A stretch of DNA of 64,000 nt, taken from an uncultured Poribacteria bacterium. Lineage in GTDB: Bacteria > Poribacteria > WGA-4E > WGA-3G. Shown in pieces: positions 43,947-51,770 of the stretch. Below the pieces are notes generated by a model that made no database searches, had not been told where the DNA came from, and saw nothing but the letters and a program-made list of their open reading frames with translations. The position numbers and the translations under genes are program-made. Every line of letters begins with the position of its first letter. The first letter of the stretch is position 1. Where the stretch lies: assembly GCA_958295855.1 (NCBI GenBank), contig OY282383.1:3080481-3144480 (forward strand), read 5' to 3'.

Positions 43947-46418
43947 GTGATAAAAAGTTTTTTCGGTATTCTTTTCGTTTTCCTATTGCCGGCAGCTGCA
44001 TTCTGCCAAACAGGCGATATGGAAGGCACCGTCTATCAGCGCAGCACTGGGAACACCCTCGCCGCAGCAGACGTTCACATTCTTGAAACCGACCGGCACG
44101 AAAAAACTGATGCAAATGGCATCTTTCGCTTCCGGGAGCTACCAGAAGGCACATATACGCTCACTATCACACATCCTATTTCGCCGAAAGCGACAGAAAT
44201 CTCCGTTGAAATCAGCAGCGGCGATACCACGCAAGTGAAAGTATACCTCGGTGCGGCACTGAAGTTGGAAAAAATTGTGGTTGAAGGGCAGCGCCTTCCC
44301 CCAACGGTGAGCCGCAAGGAGGTGCGTGGGAGTGAACTCCTCCGTATCCCCGGCACAGCCAACGATGCGCTCAAAGGGTTAACCACACTTCCAAGCATCG
44401 GCATTCCAAACGATTACTTCGGAGTTCTCTATATCCGTGGCAGTGAGCCAGGCTCCAACCTTTACTATCTTGATAGGACACCGCTCGGCTATCCGTTTCA
44501 CTGGGGCGGTTTACTTTCAACAATTAGTTCAGAAACGATTGAGAAAATTGACATCTACGCTGGCGGGTACGGTGCCGAATTCGGCTTGGATTCGCAAGCC
44601 GTGCTTGACATCCACGCGCGCAACAGCCTTGAAGCGCGGTTGGATGGAAAATTTAACCTGAACCTGCTTTACTCTGAAGGGTTGCTTGAGAGTAGGATTG
44701 GTGATAAGGGCTATATCTCTGTCTCTGGACGGCGAAGTTACTTAGATCTCATCGCTGGACCGTTTATTGAAAGCCAGACAGGACAGGCACAGCAGCTTCC
44801 TTATTTTTCAGATTATCAGTTAAAATCTACCTACGCGCTCACCGAAAAGCATTATCTCACGCTCAACGCCTTCGCTGCCACTGACCATTTTAACATTGTG
44901 GAAGGAGAGAATGTAGGCGAGGATTCAATGACCGTTACGGCAGAAAGTGCGCAACCCCTCAATGTGGAGGAGGATCCCCTTCAATCCGTCCCGGGGCGTC
45001 CAAGAACTTCTGCTCTTTTCAAAAACGGATTTACAGGGCAGGGCATCCATCTCCGTTCAAGTCTCACCGAAAAACTCACCTCGCAGCTATCGCTTACCCG
45101 TTCTTTCAATTACCTCACTATTGACTTCAAAGCACCTGTCAATGAAACCTTTGTTAGAGGCGCGGACGGCGAGTGGGTATTTGAATCCGCAGACTTCGCC
45201 TACTACGATGTCCAGGTTAAAGTGCCGGTCTACACACTGCGCGAGGATGTATCGTACAGGTTAGCGTCTAACTTTCAGTTTGAACCGGGCTTCCTCCTGT
45301 CGTTTAGCCCGGCAAACAGTTTTGAGGATGGGAGGTTTCCAGTGTACGAGATGAGCAGCGAAGATGTAACAACGGTTACCCCAATTATTGAGGATGACGA
45401 GGTGATAGGAGAAGAGACTCGCATTGGGCCGGAATCCGAGTTAATCGATGTAGAAGAGGTACACGACGAATTCGGACACGATTTTTACCGCGCCGAAGGT
45501 TACCTACAGGGACGCTACGAGCCTCTGCCTTTTCTTTCGGTGGCACTTGGCGTTCGATTAGATTATTTGAATGTGCTGGATGAGCTCTCTATTCAGCCGC
45601 GAGGGAGTGTCAGTGTCGAACTGCCGGGCGGTTCTAACCTGCGCTTCGCGTACGGGCACTATGAACAGGGCCCACAACCGCGTCAGCTGCTAGCGGCGGA
45701 TGGCAACCGTGACTTGACGTCTAGCCTCACACGACACTATATCCTGGAACTAGAACGCGAACTCTCACCACGAACCGAACTCAAGTTTGCCACCTATTAC
45801 AAAGATGCTCAGAAATTGGTAACACCCGATGAGACTTCAAATTATCTCAATCAGGGGGCTGCCTATGTCGGGGGTGCAGAGGCGTTCCTGCGGCATCGCA
45901 TTCCAGATAAGTTCTTCGGGTGGCTGTCGTATGCTTATACGCACGCGGAGCGGCGCGAGAATCCGGATGTCAGCTATCAACCGTATCTTTTTGATAATAC
46001 CCACATCGTTAGTATCGTTGCCAACTATAGTTTCACCCCGGATTTTGAGATTGGCGCGAAGTGGCAGTATTTAAGCGGCACCTCCGAGGCACCTATCAGT
46101 TCTATTGTCCTGATTCAAGACCCGGTGACGCGTGGGTTGAACCCGCTTTTGGCAAACGCAGACGAGGCTTTAAGCGCCGAACTGGCCCCGTATCATAAGT
46201 TAGATCTTCGGGTGAGCCATAAATGGCATATCATGGGGTTGCAGATAGGTGGGTTTCTTGATGTTCTGAATGTATACAACCGCGAAAATAAGATAAAATT
46301 CATTTTTGAAGAGGCGACACTTGAGGTACAGGGGGAGGAAGTCGACATCGAAGGTGATGTCTTTGATGCACCACAACTTCCTCGGATAATCTATTTTGGA
46401 CTGACACTTGAATTTTGA
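43947..46418 (+). CDS. TonB-dependent receptor with N-terminal carboxypeptidase-regulatory-like domain (copy 1)
   Basis: 823 residues. GTG start with AGGAG upstream; signal peptide 1-21 (FFGILFVFLLPAAAFCQ). Residues 22-105 are a CarboxypepD_reg-like beta-sandwich (GTVYQRSTGNTLAAADV, LPEGTYTLTI). The plug (about 120-215) shows LPSIGIPNDYFGVLYIRGSEPG and the barrel follows with repeats typical of outer-membrane beta-barrels, ending in F (GLTLEF). No TonB box is obvious. Imports a ligand across the outer membrane with energy from TonB; ligand unknown. First of three paralogues, with a DUF5916 protein and tonB beyond. Confidence 0.87.
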   Translation: MIKSFFGILFVFLLPAAAFCQTGDMEGTVYQRSTGNTLAAADVHILETDRHEKTDANGIFRFRELPEGTYTLTITHPISPKATEISVEISSGDTTQVKVYLGAALKLEKIVVEGQRLPPTVSRKEVRGSELLRIPGTANDALKGLTTLPSIGIPNDYFGVLYIRGSEPGSNLYYLDRTPLGYPFHWGGLLSTISSETIEKIDIYAGGYGAEFGLDSQAVLDIHARNSLEARLDGKFNLNLLYSEGLLESRIGDKGYISVSGRRSYLDLIAGPFIESQTGQAQQLPYFSDYQLKSTYALTEKHYLTLNAFAATDHFNIVEGENVGEDSMTVTAESAQPLNVEEDPLQSVPGRPRTSALFKNGFTGQGIHLRSSLTEKLTSQLSLTRSFNYLTIDFKAPVNETFVRGADGEWVFESADFAYYDVQVKVPVYTLREDVSYRLASNFQFEPGFLLSFSPANSFEDGRFPVYEMSSEDVTTVTPIIEDDEVIGEETRIGPESELIDVEEVHDEFGHDFYRAEGYLQGRYEPLPFLSVALGVRLDYLNVLDELSIQPRGSVSVELPGGSNLRFAYGHYEQGPQPRQLLAADGNRDLTSSLTRHYILELERELSPRTELKFATYYKDAQKLVTPDETSNYLNQGAAYVGGAEAFLRHRIPDKFFGWLSYAYTHAERRENPDVSYQPYLFDNTHIVSIVANYSFTPDFEIGAKWQYLSGTSEAPISSIVLIQDPVTRGLNPLLANADEALSAELAPYHKLDLRVSHKWHIMGLQIGGFLDVLNVYNRENKIKFIFEEATLEVQGEEVDIEGDVFDAPQLPRIIYFGLTLEF

Positions 46419-46786
46419 TTCAAGGCATGCTCAAGGGGTGCGGTTGGAAATCGCGTTCTTCTTGTTGGCAGAGCGCAGTCGAATATTGTATAATTTAATA
46501 TTGCATACCTTGCGTCGCGTCAGAAACCTCCGACGAGATCTTTCGTCAATTCAGTTTCTGCTCCGATTTTTCCGCGGTGGGATTCGCCCCGCTTTGCGGG
46601 GTATTTACCCACTGCAAAATCGGGTTTCTTATGAATTGGAGCCTGTTTCATCCTAATTGAGGTTGCATAAGAAACCTCCAACGACATCTACAGTGCAATG
46701 TTAGATCTATCTTGCATTCTCAATTCTCCGCAAGGAATGACGAAAACCTTATGCTAATTTTCAATATATCTAGGATAGGAGTTGTT
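46419..46786. repeat. Composite repeat region between receptor genes (F4 and F1)
   Basis: F4 left-end sequence (CCTTGCGTCGCGTCAGAAACC from 46508), a degenerate F1 (46576-46610), a second F4 left-like segment (AAGAAACCTCCAACGAC from about 46668) and the F4 right end CCGCAAGG (46728-46735). No gene; the ATG at 46712 in frame with the next receptor arises from the repeat and is not preferred. Confidence 0.6.
46576..46610. repeat. F1 palindromic element, degenerate, intergenic
   Basis: GGTGGGATTC arm, core GCCCCGCTTTGCGGGG, TATTTACCC. Outer arms are partly eroded. Confidence 0.65.
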
Positions 46787-49015
46787 GTGACGAAAATTTT
46801 TTTCTACCTGCTGATGGTTCTTGTGCTGCCGGTCTATGCCTTTTCCCAAACGGGAACAATTGAAGGCACCGTCTATAACCGGGGTACAGGAGAACCGTTA
46901 GCAGGTGCGGAGGTTCGGATCCTTGAAACGGACACTAAAAGCCAAAAAACTGATGAAAATGGCACGTTTGTTTTCAGTGCCATCCCTGAAGGTACCTATA
47001 CGCTATCTACCTCAGTGCCAAATTCTGAATTAACATCAGAAACTTCTGTCGTCGTCGTGGCGGGGGAAACGCTCAAGCCTGAGATTTACGTCGGGACAGC
47101 GCAGTATCGCCTTGAGGGCGTAGAGGTGCGGGATAAACGTGCGCCCAAAACTGTGAGCAAAAAGAGCCTTCAAGCGCAGGAAATTACGCGCTTGCCCGGC
47201 ACAGGTGGCGACGCGCTTCGCGCCCTGTCCGCGATTCCGGGCATCGGCGTAGCAGACGATTTTAGCGGTGCACTCTATATCCGAGGCGGCTCCGATGAGG
47301 ATAACCTCTACTACTTCGACCGGGTGCCGATCGGTTACCCCTACCACTTTGGTGGGCTCGTTTCATCGTTGAGCTCTGAAATCATAGATCGGATTGATGT
47401 CTACGCCGGCGGCTACGGGGCCGAGTACGGTGTGGATTCTCAAGCCGTCATCGATATCTATTCACAGGACGACAGCCCAGCGGCTTTGCGCGGGAAGTTT
47501 AATCTCAACCTTCTCTACTCAGAGGGCCTACTTCAAGGCAAAATCGGCGAAAAAGGGTTCTGGTATGCCGCGGGCCGCAGAAGTTACATAGACCTCATCA
47601 TCGGCTCACTGGCATTTGATACAGGGGAAATCACTGCCTTTCCTCGTTTCTGGGATTACCAGATGAAGGCAGGTTACGATCTCAGTGAAAAGCACCAACT
47701 CTTTTTCAATCTCTTTGCCTCCGACGATAAGTTTGCGGTGAGGTTGGATGGTGAGGATGTAGACGAGGATTTTAGAGGAAACAGCAGTTTTGATAGCGGT
47801 TTTGAGGGGGCCGGTATTCACCTCCGCTCCTTCCTTACCGACCGGCTCACCTCATTTTTATCCTTAACCCGTTCAAATTTTCTGTTCGATGTCAAATTCG
47901 GCCCTGCACTTTCTCTTACAGTTGATGCACCTACCTACACCCTCCGCCAAGATCTCATATATCAATTAAATCCGAGGCACCGCATAGAATCCGGATTAAT
48001 CTTGGGCCTTGAGCCAGGGCGGGTTACGGGCACTTTCACTCGGATACCTGATGAAGGGGAAGTAGAATATGACATCCGGTTTGAGGAGAAGATCTCGTTA
48101 GACGAATATGTCCGTGGCCAACGCATTGAAGGCTACTTGCAAGATAGGTATATGCTACTGCCGTTTTTATCGGCTGTGTTTGGACTCCGCTTCGATTACT
48201 TCAACCGCATTGATGAGCTCTCTATCCAACCGCGCGGCAGCCTACTCCTGGAACTTCCCAATAGTTCTGAACTCCAATTTGCTTATGGCATTTACAACCA
48301 GACTCCGCAGCCAGCATTACTCTCGCGTAGTGCCGGCAATCCTGCCTTGCGCGCCAGTCGTGCAAGCCACTATATTGTGGAGCTCAAACAGCAGCTTTCA
48401 CCGGAGACAGAAATCAAGATGGCAGGCTATTACAAAGACCTGGCGGGCTTAGTCACGGTTGACGACGAAGCGCGCTATCTGAATCAAGGCGTTGGTTATG
48501 CACAAGGTGCAGAGATTTTTCTACGCCATCAAAGCGGCGACCGGTTTTTCGGATGGGTTTCCTACGCGTATGCGCTGTCCAAACGCCGGGACCGCGTTGA
48601 TGAACCGTATCGCCTCTATTCGTTTGACCAGACGCACGTTGCTACATTCGCCGCAAGCTACAACCTTACCCCTACATGGGAGTTTGGCGCGAAATGGCAG
48701 TACCGAACCGGCAACCCGTATACACCTGTAGTGGACGCAACGCCCGAATTTGATCCGAGGAACGGAAAGCTTATCTACATCCCTATTTATGCTGAAACGA
48801 ACTCCGGCCGGTTGCCGCCCTACCACAGATTGGACCTGCGCGTCAGCAAAACCTTCCGATTTGCAAGCTGGAAACTGGGCATCTTCTTAGAGCTCCTAAA
48901 TGCCTATAACCGAAAAAACCTGCTGACTTTCAACTATACTGAGGATTACTCAGAGCGGACTGATGCCAACCAGTTGCCTATTATTCCTTATCTGGGGATT
49001 ACAGCGGAATTTTAA
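46787..49015 (+). CDS. TonB-dependent receptor with N-terminal carboxypeptidase-regulatory-like domain (copy 2)
   Basis: 742 residues from the GTG at 46787 (AGGAG-like site upstream); the longer frame to 46712 runs into repeat DNA and lacks a ribosome site. Signal peptide 1-20 (IFFYLLMVLVLPVYAFSQ). Domain order as in copy 1: beta-sandwich (GTIEGTVYNRGTGEPLAGAEV), plug with IPGIGVADDFSGALYIRGGSD, barrel ending ITAEF. Strongly similar to copy 1 in the plug and shorter in the barrel loops. Ligand unknown. Confidence 0.87.
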   Translation: MTKIFFYLLMVLVLPVYAFSQTGTIEGTVYNRGTGEPLAGAEVRILETDTKSQKTDENGTFVFSAIPEGTYTLSTSVPNSELTSETSVVVVAGETLKPEIYVGTAQYRLEGVEVRDKRAPKTVSKKSLQAQEITRLPGTGGDALRALSAIPGIGVADDFSGALYIRGGSDEDNLYYFDRVPIGYPYHFGGLVSSLSSEIIDRIDVYAGGYGAEYGVDSQAVIDIYSQDDSPAALRGKFNLNLLYSEGLLQGKIGEKGFWYAAGRRSYIDLIIGSLAFDTGEITAFPRFWDYQMKAGYDLSEKHQLFFNLFASDDKFAVRLDGEDVDEDFRGNSSFDSGFEGAGIHLRSFLTDRLTSFLSLTRSNFLFDVKFGPALSLTVDAPTYTLRQDLIYQLNPRHRIESGLILGLEPGRVTGTFTRIPDEGEVEYDIRFEEKISLDEYVRGQRIEGYLQDRYMLLPFLSAVFGLRFDYFNRIDELSIQPRGSLLLELPNSSELQFAYGIYNQTPQPALLSRSAGNPALRASRASHYIVELKQQLSPETEIKMAGYYKDLAGLVTVDDEARYLNQGVGYAQGAEIFLRHQSGDRFFGWVSYAYALSKRRDRVDEPYRLYSFDQTHVATFAASYNLTPTWEFGAKWQYRTGNPYTPVVDATPEFDPRNGKLIYIPIYAETNSGRLPPYHRLDLRVSKTFRFASWKLGIFLELLNAYNRKNLLTFNYTEDYSERTDANQLPIIPYLGITAEF

Positions 49016-49017
49016 TT

Positions 49018-49044
49018 GTAGGGGCAGTGCCTTGTGCCTGCCCC
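49018..49044. repeat. F3 repeat, copy 1
   Basis: GTAGGGGCAGTGCC TTGTGCCTGCCCC: stem GGGGCAG / CTGCCCC. A second copy lies 63 bp on, a variant at 62124. Confidence 0.75.
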
Positions 49045-49080
49045 CCTTGTAGGCAGGATTTGCAACGCCGATTTTTGATT

Positions 49081-49107
49081 GTAGGGGCAGTGCCTTGTGC
49101 CTGCCCC
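49081..49107. repeat. F3 repeat, copy 2
   Basis: Same sequence as at 49018 over its whole length, directly repeated before the third receptor gene. Confidence 0.8.
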
Positions 49108-49165
49108 CCTTAACTTCTTTCATTACCCCGGAATACTAAGGAGACAGAAATCTGAAACAAAGAGA

Positions 49166-49197
49166 GATAATACCCATGCAAAGCAGGGGCAAATACC
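49166..49197. repeat. F1 palindromic element supplying a start codon
   Basis: Same as the copy at 49791 except C to A in the central CTG, making ATG. This ATG is the only plausible start of the third receptor gene. Confidence 0.8.
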
Positions 49198-51494
49198 AAT
49201 TATTGATACTTTTAATTTTTATGCTAAAAGCAATAACCCTGCTTGCAGGGGCAAATACTAACCCGCAAACGGATGATGTTACCGAACCAGACTCGGTAGG
49301 TGTGGAGGCATCTAGTGATGTTCCCATGTTAGAACAGATAAAGGTAAAAGCAGAACGAGTAGAAAAAAAGCCTCGACATATTTTGTCCGGCGAATTGCTT
49401 AGGAGAACTACAGGGAATGCAGGCGATGCAATTCGCGGCATCGCTAGGCTCCCAAGTGTCGGTACAATTAATGATTTCCTTGGGGTACTTTCTGTACGTG
49501 GCGGTGCACCGGGAGATAACCTTTACTACTTCGACCGCTTGCCATTAGGATACCCCTATCATCTCCTTGGTATTGTCTCAGTGGTGAGTTCCGAAGTCAT
49601 TGGAAAAGTTGATGTGCATCCAGGTGGATTTGGTGCCGAGTTTGGTGCAGACTCACAGGCGGTCGTTGATATCCATTCCCGTCCAAAAAATACGAAGGCT
49701 TTGGGACGGTTTGATGGGATGCTAAAACCGAGTTTTATCTATTCCGAAGCCTTCCTCAGCGGTTCTTTTTCTTTTCGAGATAGGCTTAAGGATAATACCC
49801 CTGCAAAGCAGGGGCAAATACCACAAGCAGACGAGGTTTCCCTAACCGACGCTCCCCACAACAAAACTGAGGAAAAACTGACAAGCACTGACCAGGAGTA
49901 CCTGGAGAACAAAGCGTTAACCGGGCAAGGCTATTGGTACGCTTTCGGCAGACGTAGCTATTTAGAGCCATTTTTTGAGTTGGCTTCAAGGTTAGTAAAT
50001 CTTGAAGAGTTGGTACGACAGGTGCCTCGCTTCTGGAGTTATCAACTAAAAGGTGTTTATAAACTCAACCCTGCCCATGGAATTGTTCTTAACGCAGTTA
50101 CCGCGTATGATGCATCTGAATTGCAATTAGGCTCGAAGGAAGTTCACGACAGTGATCTCCGCGGGCCCCTCAGTTCGGAAAACCCTTTTGATGTCCAGGG
50201 AATCCATCTTTATTCTCGGTTGTTGCCACAGAAAGGTGAAACCCCTGCAAAGCAGGGGCAAATACAACTCAGGTCTATTCTATCATTGACTCGCTCGTTT
50301 ACAGAAAATGAATTCGCTTTTGGTGAAGGGTATTACTATCGCACAGCAGCCTCTGTCTACGCACTCCGAAATGATTTTGTTTATACGACATCCTCGGAGA
50401 ATACCGATGTAGAATTCGGTTACTTGCTTTCAAGTACCCCTTCAACGGTAATAAGTCATGGTACGCGTCGGCCTGAAGAGGGCGACCCAGATTATGAATA
50501 CCGGATTCGGCACAACCGCGAAAAAGTCAATGTCACTGACACCCAAAACCTTCATCGCTTAGAGGGGTATCTTCAAGCCAGACAGGGTCTGTTCTCTTCT
50601 CATGTTTTGGGCACTTTTGGCATGCGCGCGAGTTACTTTAATCTCACAGATAACCTGTCACTTCAGCCACGAGGCCAGCTCCGTTTTAGTTTGCCATCGG
50701 ATGCATCTCTATACTTCAGTTATGGTAGTTATGCACAAAATCCACGATTAGATCAGTTTGTGCTTGGCGTAACGCCAAATTCGTCTCTTGAACAGAGTCT
50801 TGCCACGCATTACGTCCTTGAGTTGAGACAAACGCTACCCTTCGGTGCGAAGGTGAACATCGCGGGGTATTACAAGAAACTTCGCGACCTCGTTACCTAC
50901 AATAAAAACGAGAAGCAGTATCAAAACAGTCAGGCAGGATTTGTGCGTGGGTTTGAGGTTTCTTTAGAACATAAAATTTCTGAAGCCTTTGACGGTTGGG
51001 TGGCGTATGCTTACACTATTTCCAAACGCCGCGATTTTCCTGAAGAATTCCATCGGTTTTATACCTACAATAGTCCACATGTGCTCACTCTCGCAGCGAG
51101 TTACAGTGCCCCCCAGGAATTCCTCCTCTCAGTTCCGCTCATTGACGCGTTGGATATAAGTGCAAAATGGCAATACCAGAGCGGTGTACTCTATGCACCT
51201 TTGGCAGCTCGTTTCCTCTATACGAATCCTAGTACGAAGGAAAAGAAGTGGCGGCCCAGTTACGGAGAATGGAAGCGCACAGCCCCGTATCACCGGTTAG
51301 ACTTGAGTCTTCGCTTTAAATTGCTGGGGGGTTTAGCGGAGCGGGGCTGGGAATTGGGGTTTGCCCTTGAGGTATGGAACGTTTATAACCGGAACAATAT
51401 ACTTGAAGTTCGCTACAACCAGAATTTTACAAAAGAGGAACCTATTTTCCAATTGCCGATTATCCCATTTGTAGTAGTGACGTTAGAATTTTGA
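49176..51494 (+). CDS. TonB-dependent receptor (copy 3) with several in-frame F1 insertions
   Basis: 772 residues. The ATG lies inside an F1 copy, so the protein begins MQSRGKYQ, then LLILLIFMLKAITLLAGA as a signal peptide that contains part of a second F1. It lacks the beta-sandwich of copies 1 and 2 and goes straight to the plug (LPSVGTINDFLGVLSVRGGAPG) and barrel, ending VTLEF. Two further F1 copies encode the same TPAKQGQI peptide near residues 207-214 and 355-362. At the first place copies 1 and 2 have no residues, at the second they have a short loop, so the insertions extended barrel loops without breaking the frame. Likely still functional; ligand unknown. Confidence 0.85.
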   Translation: MQSRGKYQLLILLIFMLKAITLLAGANTNPQTDDVTEPDSVGVEASSDVPMLEQIKVKAERVEKKPRHILSGELLRRTTGNAGDAIRGIARLPSVGTINDFLGVLSVRGGAPGDNLYYFDRLPLGYPYHLLGIVSVVSSEVIGKVDVHPGGFGAEFGADSQAVVDIHSRPKNTKALGRFDGMLKPSFIYSEAFLSGSFSFRDRLKDNTPAKQGQIPQADEVSLTDAPHNKTEEKLTSTDQEYLENKALTGQGYWYAFGRRSYLEPFFELASRLVNLEELVRQVPRFWSYQLKGVYKLNPAHGIVLNAVTAYDASELQLGSKEVHDSDLRGPLSSENPFDVQGIHLYSRLLPQKGETPAKQGQIQLRSILSLTRSFTENEFAFGEGYYYRTAASVYALRNDFVYTTSSENTDVEFGYLLSSTPSTVISHGTRRPEEGDPDYEYRIRHNREKVNVTDTQNLHRLEGYLQARQGLFSSHVLGTFGMRASYFNLTDNLSLQPRGQLRFSLPSDASLYFSYGSYAQNPRLDQFVLGVTPNSSLEQSLATHYVLELRQTLPFGAKVNIAGYYKKLRDLVTYNKNEKQYQNSQAGFVRGFEVSLEHKISEAFDGWVAYAYTISKRRDFPEEFHRFYTYNSPHVLTLAASYSAPQEFLLSVPLIDALDISAKWQYQSGVLYAPLAARFLYTNPSTKEKKWRPSYGEWKRTAPYHRLDLSLRFKLLGGLAERGWELGFALEVWNVYNRNNILEVRYNQNFTKEEPIFQLPIIPFVVVTLEF
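49232..49260. repeat. F1 element, shortened, in the receptor signal-peptide coding region
   Basis: AATAACCCTGCTTGCAGGGG then CAAATACT. Read in frame as ITLLAGANTN within the signal peptide of receptor copy 3. Confidence 0.7.
49790..49822. repeat. F1 element in the receptor copy 3 barrel loop
   Basis: GGATAATA, core CCCCTGCAAAGCAGGGG, CAAATACC. Encodes DNTPAKQGQIP in frame. Confidence 0.88.
50235..50265. repeat. F1 element in a second loop of receptor copy 3
   Basis: GGTGAAA, core CCCCTGCAAAGCAGGGG, CAAATAC. Encodes GETPAKQGQIQ, in frame, where receptor copy 2 reads a plain loop. Confidence 0.88.
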
Positions 51495-51561
51495 TTATTC
51501 CCAGGTGGATGGAAATGGGTGGGCGGGCCGCAAAGCGGGGGTAACTCCCCTAATATGTAAA

Positions 51562-51672
51562 CCTTGCGTCAGCGTTGGTATACACCCCGCAAAGCGGGGT
51601 AGATACCTTCTCCTCCGACGAGAGCTACAGGGCATTGTTAGACATGTCTTGCATTCTGAATTCTCCGCAAGG
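51562..51672. repeat. F4 repeat interrupted by an F1 element
   Basis: Ends CCTTGCG (51562) and CGCAAGG (51666-51672). Compared with the intact 75-bp copy at 54180-54254, it is 36 bp longer because F1 (51577-51607) sits between GCGTCAG and CCTCCGACG. Confidence 0.75.
51577..51607. repeat. F1 palindromic element nested in F4
   Basis: GGTATAC, core ACCCCGCAAAGCGGGG, TAGATACC. Confidence 0.85.
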
Positions 51673-51770
51673 AATGACGAATAAAATTAAAATTTGTATA
51701 ACCCAATTTGCCTCCTTTTTCGTCTTTAAATATTAACCAGATCCCTTTTCGCTGAAAGGAGGCACCGTTT

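Noticed and set aside
46712..46786. Upstream ATG for receptor copy 2
   Set aside because: Lies in F4 repeat DNA and precedes a sequence unlike a signal peptide; the GTG at 46787 has a ribosome site and starts directly before the signal peptide, as in copy 1.
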